A DNA stretch of 22,867 nucleotides from Sphingomonadaceae bacterium (GTDB lineage: Bacteria > Pseudomonadota > Alphaproteobacteria > Sphingomonadales > Sphingomonadaceae), in assembly GCA_016462305.1 (NCBI GenBank), contig JAEMTM010000015.1, forward strand, positions 1 to 22,867, written 5' to 3'. Every line of letters starts with the position of its first letter. Position 1 is the stretch's first letter. A program made the position numbers and the translations under genes. A model generated the notes under the pieces. That model worked only from the letters and a program-made list of their open reading frames with translations. It was not told where the DNA came from and did no database searches. Positions 16,958 through 22,867 of the stretch are shown piece after piece.

Positions 16958-18203
16958 CATCAAGGGGTTGCGTCCCGAAACGCTCGCGGTTGCTTTTGGC
17001 TATGACCCTGAAATGGGCATGGGGTCGGTCAAACCACCGATTTTCATGACATCGACATTCGTCTATCCATCGGCGCAACATGCCAAATATGTGCATGAGG
17101 CCTATTTTGACGGCACCGGGCCATTGGTTGGGGAAACCAACCATATATATGCGCGGCTTGGCCATCCCGGTCTGGATTTTCTGGAAGCCCGGCTCGCCGC
17201 CATTGATGGTGCGCAAGATGCCGTGGCCTATTGCAGCGGCATGGCCGCGCATTCCAGCATTGCGCTGGCTCATGTGCGGGCGGGCGATAGCGTCCTGCAT
17301 GGTCGGCCCATTTATGGCGGGGTGGATTTTCTCTACAATGTCATGATGCCGCAATTTGGGTCGCATGTGACCGCCTATCTGGATGGCACGGATGAAGATC
17401 ATGTTCGCGCAGCCGCAGACGCAGCGATAGCAAAGGGTCCGTTAAAGCTGATCATAGCTGAAACCCCCGCCAACCCGACGGCGGCGATTGTTGATCTCGA
17501 CCTCATGGTCCGTATTGCTGATGAAATTGGGGCAAAACAGGGGCATCGCCCGCTTGTGGTGGTTGACAATACGCTGCTTGGTCCCTTTGCGCAGCGCCCA
17601 ATAGAACATGGTGTCGATCTGTGCATGACCTCGCTCACCAAATATTGTGGCGGTCATAGCGACTTGCTGGCGGGCGGGATTTCAGGGCGGAAGGAACTGA
17701 TTGATCAGCTCAAGCTCCAGCGGACGACATGGGGCAATCATTTGGATCCCTTCACCGCTTGGCTGGTGCTCCGGTCTTTGGAATCGGTCGCGGTGCGCAC
17801 CGAACGGGCCATGCGCAACGCGCGCATTGTCGCCGAATATCTGCGCTATCACCCCAAGGTCGCAGGCGTCACTTATTTGGGCTTTCTGCCCGAAGGGTCG
17901 CGGCAACGCGCCGTCTATGATCGGCAGTGCACAGCCGCTGGATCGACCTTTTCCTTCCACCTGCTTGGCGGTGAGGCGGAGGCGTTCCGGATGCTGGATC
18001 AGCTCAAGCTGATGAAATTAGCGGTCAGCCTTGGCGGGTCAGAAACATTGATCTGCCATTCGGCGAGCACAACGCATTATGCAGTCGCCCGCGAACAGCG
18101 ATTGGAAGGCGGGATAACCGATGGCACGATGCGGCTATCGGTCGGGTTGGAACATGTCGACGATTTGATCGGCGATTTGAAACAGGCATTGGAAGCAGTT
18201 TGA
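16944..18203 (+). CDS. PLP-dependent cystathionine gamma-synthase/lyase family enzyme
   Basis: A 419-residue fold-type I PLP enzyme of the Cys/Met metabolism family. Seen are the phosphate-binding Y69 and R71 (IYARLGHP), SGM at 98-100, the ring-stacking Tyr in IYGG (Y124), the cofactor Asp D208 (VVVDNT), the Schiff-base Lys K233 (SLTKYCGGHSD), and the C-terminal SLGGSETLICHSAST and MRLSVGLE. The canonical SRxxNPT after the Tyr is replaced by ARLGHPG, and the Cys of methionine gamma-lyases is Gly, so it is not a standard MetB, MetC or MGL. The reaction is probably beta- or gamma-elimination or replacement, on an unknown substrate. The ATG lies 14 nt inside the Rieske gene; an upstream in-frame extension lies wholly in that gene and is rejected. 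Confidence 0.87.
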   Translation: MAKDNIKGLRPETLAVAFGYDPEMGMGSVKPPIFMTSTFVYPSAQHAKYVHEAYFDGTGPLVGETNHIYARLGHPGLDFLEARLAAIDGAQDAVAYCSGMAAHSSIALAHVRAGDSVLHGRPIYGGVDFLYNVMMPQFGSHVTAYLDGTDEDHVRAAADAAIAKGPLKLIIAETPANPTAAIVDLDLMVRIADEIGAKQGHRPLVVVDNTLLGPFAQRPIEHGVDLCMTSLTKYCGGHSDLLAGGISGRKELIDQLKLQRTTWGNHLDPFTAWLVLRSLESVAVRTERAMRNARIVAEYLRYHPKVAGVTYLGFLPEGSRQRAVYDRQCTAAGSTFSFHLLGGEAEAFRMLDQLKLMKLAVSLGGSETLICHSASTTHYAVAREQRLEGGITDGTMRLSVGLEHVDDLIGDLKQALEAV

Positions 18204-19666
18204 TGGATCTGAACTTTACCGGAAGTGATGTGTGCGCCGTCAATGGCACACGAAGCGCACCCGAGGCCACATATGACCTTGTTGTCATTGGCGGCGGGCC
18301 AAGCGGCATTACCGCCGCCATCGAAGGCGCAGCCAGCGGCGCGTCAGTGCTTCTGGTGGATGAAAATCCCGTGTCCGGCGCGCTGATGGGCAATGATACG
18401 CCGCTCTATTTCGGGGGCCGGATGACGGCCGCGACACAGAATAAAGACCGGATGCTGGAAGCCATTTTCATGAGCATGCCTGATCTTGAAAAGGCAATGG
18501 AGGCCGGCGTTGAACTGCTGCTCGGCACCACCGCTTGGGGCGTATATCGCAACGGGCCGGGCGTGCAGAGCTTGCCAGAGCAAGTTGTTGGCCTTGCCGA
18601 TGCAGAGCGGTCTTGGCTGGTCGGCTTTGACCGGATCGTGCTCGCAACAGGTGCCCGCGACCTTGCCATTGCCTTTCCCGGATGGAACCAACCCGGTGTA
18701 ATGGGGGCCGCCGCTTTGCAGATGCTGCTATCGCGTTATGGGGCCTTTTCCGGGCGGCGCATTGTCATTTTGGGGACGCATGACCTCGCGCTCGAAACTG
18801 CGCTTCTGGCGCTGGATCATGGGCTGGAGGTCGCCGCTTTGGTTGAAGTGCGCGATGCCCCGCAAGGCGACGCCGCACGCCTCGAAAAGATTACGGCGGC
18901 GGGCATTCCCACGCATTATGGGCAAAGCATCGCGGCAAGCAAAGGCGGACTTGATGGGATTGAATCTATCACCCTGACCGATGGCACACACATTGCTTGC
19001 GACACCGTATGTGTCGCCATTGGCCTTGTCCCCTCGATTGAGCTGGTCGATGCCATGCATGGCCCAAGGACGCTGAACGCGGCACGCGGCGGATATATTC
19101 CGGCGGGGGAACCAAATGTAACGGCGGTGGGCCTGTGCGCTGGCTTGCCCGATACGGGTTTTGACCATGTCGCCTATCGGATGGATTGGGTGCGTGCGGC
19201 GCTGCGCGTCAATGCGCCCGATACGATCATCTGCCAATGTGAAGAGGTGACACTGGCGGACCTGATCGGCATTCAGCCGCCCAATTACCTGCCCCGCCCT
19301 GCGGCGCTTCAGGCCCGCTCGCTTGGCACGCTGCTCGACGATGGCCCTGCCAACCCGGATCAGATCAAGCGGCTGACGCGCTCTGGCATGGGCGTGTGTC
19401 AGGGTCGCCGCTGCCGCGATCAGGTGGCGATGATGCTGGCGATTGAATCGGACAAGCCATTTGGTACGATCCCGCTCGCAACGCACCGCGCACCCGTGCG
19501 CCCCCTGCCGCTCAAGATATTGGCAGAATGGGATGAACCAGCGGCGATGGATGCGGCGTGGGATGTCTGGTTCGGCATTCCGACCCAATGGGTGCCCGTC
19601 GAGGATATTGGAACGCCTTATCAGGACGCGCATCGCGAGATGCTCTACACGGGGATGTATACATGA
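18203..19666 (+). CDS. FAD/NAD(P)-dependent oxidoreductase with BFD-like [2Fe-2S] domain (HcnB/SoxA-like)
   Basis: A 487-residue flavoprotein. The FAD fold starts at DLVVIGGGPSGITAA (25-39). A second nucleotide-binding region is degenerate (VILGTHDLALETA, 188-200). The C-terminal [2Fe-2S] site is CQCEEV (C344, C346) plus GMGVCQGRRC (C399, C404), as in HcnB, opine oxidase subunits and the SoxA C-terminus. These subunits normally act with an HcnC-type FAD amine oxidoreductase, which is the next gene, so the two likely form one complex that dehydrogenates a secondary or tertiary amine. The HcnA-like ferredoxin subunit is missing. Residues after 425 extend beyond the cluster domain. The start overlaps the previous stop as TGATG. 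Confidence 0.86.
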   Translation: MDLNFTGSDVCAVNGTRSAPEATYDLVVIGGGPSGITAAIEGAASGASVLLVDENPVSGALMGNDTPLYFGGRMTAATQNKDRMLEAIFMSMPDLEKAMEAGVELLLGTTAWGVYRNGPGVQSLPEQVVGLADAERSWLVGFDRIVLATGARDLAIAFPGWNQPGVMGAAALQMLLSRYGAFSGRRIVILGTHDLALETALLALDHGLEVAALVEVRDAPQGDAARLEKITAAGIPTHYGQSIAASKGGLDGIESITLTDGTHIACDTVCVAIGLVPSIELVDAMHGPRTLNAARGGYIPAGEPNVTAVGLCAGLPDTGFDHVAYRMDWVRAALRVNAPDTIICQCEEVTLADLIGIQPPNYLPRPAALQARSLGTLLDDGPANPDQIKRLTRSGMGVCQGRRCRDQVAMMLAIESDKPFGTIPLATHRAPVRPLPLKILAEWDEPAAMDAAWDVWFGIPTQWVPVEDIGTPYQDAHREMLYTGMYT

Positions 19667-20799
19667 CCGGCTCAGACATAGTCATCGTCGGCGGAGGCGT
19701 CACGGGTCTCAGCGCAGGCTGGTGGCTGGCCAAGTCCGGCGTAAAGGTTACGGTGCTCGACAAGTTCATTGTCGGTTGGGAAGCCTCCGGACGCAATGGC
19801 GGCGGTGCATCACATTATTCCAGCCCCCTGTTCGATGAAGAACAAAGGCTTTGGCCGCAAATGGATGAACTGCTCGGCTACCCCACAGAGCATCAAAAGG
19901 GCCGCATCCTGATCGCGATGACCGAACGTCAGTGGGACCAATATCGCTTCATTGCCGAACGCCACACCCGCCTCAACCACCCGGTCGAGCTGCTTGACGT
20001 CAAGCAAGTGCAAGAGGCTGTTCCGCTGGCGGGCGACAATTGCTTTGGCGGCGTGCATTATAAATTTGGCGGCCATGCCAACCCGCAACGCACGGTTCAG
20101 GCTTATGCCTGGGCGCTGCAAGACCTTGGTGGCAAAATCATGCAGCACAGTCCGGTCACGGGCTTTGAAACCGCTGGTGGCAAGGTGACGGGGGTAAAAA
20201 CCGCCAATGCGACCTATGGTTGCGATGCGGTTGTCGTCGCTGCCGGACCGCAAATACCGCAATTGATGGCGCAATTGGGCGTTGATGTCCCTCTGGCCGC
20301 TGCGCGCGCGGAAATGATCATTACCGAACCTGCCCCCATGATGCCGCTGGGCGGCGTTGACGGGCATAAGATTTATGGCCGCCAGACATTGCGCGGCAAT
20401 CTGGCCTATGGCGGCGGTCCGCATGAATGGTTGGATGTCGATGCACATGGCCCCGCTGCCCGTCCATCGACGCCGCTCGCCCGCAACCTTGCCAAAAGGC
20501 TGGCCGAGTTGCTGCCCAAGGCTGCGCATCTCAACGTCATTCGTAGCTGGGCGGGCGTGATTGAAAATTCGCCCGATGGCCGCCCGATTATTGATCGCCT
20601 CAATAGCCCCGACAATGTCGTTGTCGCCTCCATGTCCAGCGTTGGCTTTGGCCTGTCGCCAGCATCGGGCCATGCGATCCGCGATCTGGTGATCGATGGC
20701 GCATGTTCCTTTAGCAATATTGACCTTCTCAAGCTGTCGCGCTTTGACGGCCTTGAAAAGGATTGGCGTGAAAAGCGTGGGTGGATGCCCATCGCATGA
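19663..20799 (+). CDS. FAD-dependent amine/D-amino-acid oxidoreductase (HcnC/DadA-like)
   Basis: A 378-residue DAO-fold flavoenzyme. The N-terminal Rossmann motif is IVIVGGGVTGLSAGWWLAKSG. It is followed by EASGRNGGG, which is common in glycine oxidase, sarcosine oxidase and HcnC proteins, and by the C-terminal NSPDGRPIID and SSVGFGLSPASGHAI, where the FAD end of the fold is closed. It probably oxidises a C-N bond of a substrate, giving an imine and, for an N-methyl group, formaldehyde. The true ATG is at 19663, overlapping the upstream stop by 4 nt; a longer in-frame ORF to 19558 lies within the upstream gene. It is most likely the catalytic partner of the HcnB-like subunit. Confidence 0.87.
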   Translation: MTGSDIVIVGGGVTGLSAGWWLAKSGVKVTVLDKFIVGWEASGRNGGGASHYSSPLFDEEQRLWPQMDELLGYPTEHQKGRILIAMTERQWDQYRFIAERHTRLNHPVELLDVKQVQEAVPLAGDNCFGGVHYKFGGHANPQRTVQAYAWALQDLGGKIMQHSPVTGFETAGGKVTGVKTANATYGCDAVVVAAGPQIPQLMAQLGVDVPLAAARAEMIITEPAPMMPLGGVDGHKIYGRQTLRGNLAYGGGPHEWLDVDAHGPAARPSTPLARNLAKRLAELLPKAAHLNVIRSWAGVIENSPDGRPIIDRLNSPDNVVVASMSSVGFGLSPASGHAIRDLVIDGACSFSNIDLLKLSRFDGLEKDWREKRGWMPIA

Positions 20800-22052
20800 G
20801 CCGATATTCAGCCTTCAGCCTGCTGCGCGGTGCTCTCACGGGGGACCGCCACTGGCAGCCAGCATGGCGCGACCCAGAGCCTAAATCGCATTATGACATC
20901 ATCATCATCGGCGGCGGTGGTCATGGGCTGGCCACGGCATATTATCTGGCCAAGGTTCATGGCCTAAAGAATATTGCCGTTCTGGAAAAAGGCTGGATTG
21001 GCGGCGGCAATACCGGACGCAATACGACGATTGTGCGGTCCAATTATCGGCTGGAACCCTTGCATAATCTCTTCGAATTTGGCCTGAAGCTCTGGCACGG
21101 CCTGAGCGATGAGTTGAATTACAATGTGATGTTCAGCCCGCGTGGCGCGATGTTCCTTGGTCATAGCGACGCCGATATGGTCAAGCTGGCCGAACGCGGT
21201 GACGCCATGCGCTGCGACGGGATTGATGCCGATCTGTTGACCCGCGATCAGGTGGCAAAGATCGAGCCTTTGCTCGATATGTCACGCGATGCGCGCTTTC
21301 CCATTCAGGGTGGCCTGATCCAGCGCCGGGGCGGCACCGCACGGCATGATGCGGTTGCCTGGGGCTATGCCCGTGGCGCGGATAGCCTGGGCGTCGACAT
21401 CATTCAAAAATGCGAAGTCACAGGCTTTGTGCGCGATGGCGACTTTGTGCTTGGCGTGGAAACCAGCCGTGGCCGCATTGGCGCGGGGCGCGTCGGCATT
21501 TGCGTGGCGGGCAATAGCGGCCATGTCGCGGGCTTGGCTGGCCTGAAACTGCCGATTGAATCTCAAACCCTGCAAGCCATGGTGACCGAAGGCGTCAAGC
21601 CGATGATCAACAGCGTGATCATGTCGCAATCCTTGCATTGCTATATCAGCCAATCGGACAAGGGCGGCATCGTCTTTGGCGGCGATCCGGACAATTGGCC
21701 AAGCTATGCCCAGCGTGGCAACCCGATGGTGATGGAAGGCGCTGTGGCGCAAGGCCTTGCGCTCGTGCCCGCTTTATCCCGCCTGCGCATGGTGCGAACA
21801 TGGAGCGGGGTTACCGATATGAGTTTCGACGGCGCGCCCATCATTGGCGAAACGCCGTTGCGCAACCTCTTCCTCAACGGTGGCTGGTGCTATGGCGGGT
21901 TCAAGGCAACGCCCGCGTCTGGCTATACCTATGCCCACACGCTGGCGACGGGAAAGCCACATGCGCTAAATGCGCCCTTCGCGCTTGATCGCTTTGAACG
22001 CGGCGCAACCATTGATGAAACGGGGAGCGGCCCCATGCCGAATAGCCGCTAA
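20796..22052 (+). CDS. soxB: Sarcosine oxidase, beta subunit
   Basis: Beta subunit of heterotetrameric sarcosine oxidase, which carries the sarcosine-oxidising FAD and a covalent FMN. The 418 residues begin with SRYSAFSLLRGALTG, the family's characteristic N-terminus, then IIIIGGGGHGLATAYYLAK (FAD site), RNTTIVRSNY, and GGTARHDAVAWGYARGAD, whose His (H184) is the expected FMN attachment residue. The C-terminal MVRTWSGVTDMSFDGAPIIGE and LNGGWCYGGFKATPASG match. The ATG at 20796 overlaps the previous stop by 4 nt, and the soxD start overlaps the soxB stop by 1 nt. The context (soxD and soxA next) fixes the identity. Confidence 0.95.
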   Translation: MSRYSAFSLLRGALTGDRHWQPAWRDPEPKSHYDIIIIGGGGHGLATAYYLAKVHGLKNIAVLEKGWIGGGNTGRNTTIVRSNYRLEPLHNLFEFGLKLWHGLSDELNYNVMFSPRGAMFLGHSDADMVKLAERGDAMRCDGIDADLLTRDQVAKIEPLLDMSRDARFPIQGGLIQRRGGTARHDAVAWGYARGADSLGVDIIQKCEVTGFVRDGDFVLGVETSRGRIGAGRVGICVAGNSGHVAGLAGLKLPIESQTLQAMVTEGVKPMINSVIMSQSLHCYISQSDKGGIVFGGDPDNWPSYAQRGNPMVMEGAVAQGLALVPALSRLRMVRTWSGVTDMSFDGAPIIGETPLRNLFLNGGWCYGGFKATPASGYTYAHTLATGKPHALNAPFALDRFERGATIDETGSGPMPNSR

Positions 22053-22315
22053 TGATGCAGTTCCCTTGCCCGCATTGCGGCCCACGCGCGCAATCCGAAT
22101 TTATCTATGAGCGCACATTGGATTCGGTCGTCCCGCTGAACGCGCCGCCGGAAGAGGCGATGACCAAGCTCTTCACCCGCAATAATCCACGCGGCGTCGA
22201 TGACGAAATCTGGCGGCACACTTATGGCTGCCGGGCGTGGATGGTTTTGACGCGCCACCGCGTCACCAATGAGATTTCCGGCTGCCGCGCCATCGGGCCG
22301 GAGGCGTTGCCATGA
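22052..22315 (+). CDS. soxD: Sarcosine oxidase, delta subunit
   Basis: The 87-residue zinc-binding delta subunit of sarcosine oxidase. Zinc ligands expected from the known enzyme appear as CPHC (C6, C9) and HTYGC (H56, C60), with NNPRGVDDEIWRH matching the family. It probably has a structural role in the alpha/beta/gamma/delta complex. The ATG at 22052 shares one base with the soxB stop; a second ATG follows directly. It overlaps soxA by ATGA. Confidence 0.92.
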   Translation: MMQFPCPHCGPRAQSEFIYERTLDSVVPLNAPPEEAMTKLFTRNNPRGVDDEIWRHTYGCRAWMVLTRHRVTNEISGCRAIGPEALP

Positions 22316-22867
22316 TCAACTTCCGCTTTGATGGTAAGGCCTATACCGCGCAGGCAGGCGACACGCTGGCGGCGGCATTGTTGCGCAACGGCATTGGCCT
22401 TGTCGGCCGCAGTTTCAAATATCACCGCCCACGCGGCATCATGACCGCAGGGATTGAGGAGCCGAACGCGCTCGTCACCGTCGGCGAAGGCGGGCGCACG
22501 GAGCCCAATACCCGCGCCACCGATGTGTTCGTCTATGAAGGCCTTGTCGCCAAAAGCCAGAACCGCTGGCCCAAACTGTCGTTCGATGTCGGGTCAGTTT
22601 TGGGCCTCGCTGCGCCAGCTTTGTCCGCCGGATTTTACTATAAGACCTTTTTCGGCTCGGCCAAAAAATGGATGTTCTACGAATATTTCATCCGCAAAGC
22701 AGCGGGCCTTGGCAATGCACCCACGTTTGCCGACCCCGACCGTTTCAGCCAGCGAGCGGCCTTTTGTGATGTTCTGGTCGTCGGCGCTGGACCCGCAGGT
22801 ATGCAGGCCGCACGCGACGCTGCCGAAGGCGGCAAGCGCGTCATCTTGGTCGAACAAGACAATATCC
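22312..22867 (+). CDS. soxA: Sarcosine oxidase, alpha subunit (partial, truncated by window end)
   Basis: The N-terminal 185 residues of the large SoxA subunit. They comprise an HcnA-like [2Fe-2S]-fold N-terminal domain (INFRFDGKAYTAQAGDTLAAAL, then GRSFKYHRPRGI), a linker, and the start of the NAD-binding domain DVLVVGAGPAGMQAARDAAE near the window end. In the complete complex it carries NAD+ and the THF site that takes up the methylene group as 5,10-methylene-THF. Full-length SoxA is about 1000 residues, so most of the gene lies beyond the window, as should soxG. The ATG overlaps the soxD stop by 4 nt. Confidence 0.92.
   Translation, partial: MINFRFDGKAYTAQAGDTLAAALLRNGIGLVGRSFKYHRPRGIMTAGIEEPNALVTVGEGGRTEPNTRATDVFVYEGLVAKSQNRWPKLSFDVGSVLGLAAPALSAGFYYKTFFGSAKKWMFYEYFIRKAAGLGNAPTFADPDRFSQRAAFCDVLVVGAGPAGMQAARDAAEGGKRVILVEQDNI

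Noticed and set aside
18728..19633. A 301-residue minus-strand frame inside the HcnB-like gene
   Set aside because: Antisense shadow; sequence is unlike any family and the plus-strand frame holds cofactor motifs.
19810..20673. A 287-residue minus-strand frame inside the HcnC-like gene
   Set aside because: Shadow of a clear flavoenzyme gene; no motif.

Overview
The window looks like a chromosomal piece of a sphingomonad-type alphaproteobacterium. This is inferred from the large TonB-dependent receptor next to a TPR-sulfotransferase and a spinster-like MFS protein, the moderately GC-rich coding style, and the alphaproteobacterial type of the sarcosine oxidase and formate dehydrogenase genes. 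I could not run a taxonomic search.

Region 1 (about 1-6200, minus strand) holds a TonB-dependent outer-membrane receptor, a TPR-sulfotransferase and an MFS transporter. It reads like a surface uptake or modification locus. The receptor diverges from the next block across a 240-bp AT-rich spacer, the longest gap in the window.

Region 2 (6441-14707, plus strand) is a one-carbon oxidation operon: purU (10-formyl-THF to formate), frmA (S-hydroxymethylglutathione dehydrogenase), and the soluble Mo-dependent NAD+ formate dehydrogenase fdsG-fdsB-[mobA]-fdsA-fdsD, then the sulfurtransferase fdhD. Both the THF-bound and the glutathione-bound routes for formaldehyde converge here on formate, which is oxidised to CO2 with NADH formation. 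The mobA gene, needed to make the bis-MGD cofactor, sits between the beta and alpha subunits.

Region 3 (14655-22867) starts with a minus-strand LysR regulator. Its 3' end overlaps fdhD by 53 bp, and it diverges from a tightly overlapped plus-strand operon. That operon encodes a Rieske oxygenase of the quaternary-ammonium (betaine) demethylase type, a PLP enzyme of the cystathionine gamma-synthase/lyase family, an FAD/[2Fe-2S] oxidoreductase like HcnB, an FAD amine oxidoreductase like HcnC, and soxB-soxD-soxA of heterotetrameric sarcosine oxidase (soxA is cut by the window end; soxG is probably beyond it).

Taken together, Regions 2 and 3 form a plausible catabolic island for an N-methylated amine or betaine. 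The Rieske enzyme and flavoenzymes would strip methyl groups as formaldehyde or methylene-THF, and the C1 operon would burn them to CO2. The substrate is not evident. Glycine betaine or proline betaine are the obvious candidates, but the embedded PLP lyase is not required for either and suggests a less usual substrate. A Rieske reductase, an HcnA-like ferredoxin subunit, S-formylglutathione hydrolase and FolD are not in the window.
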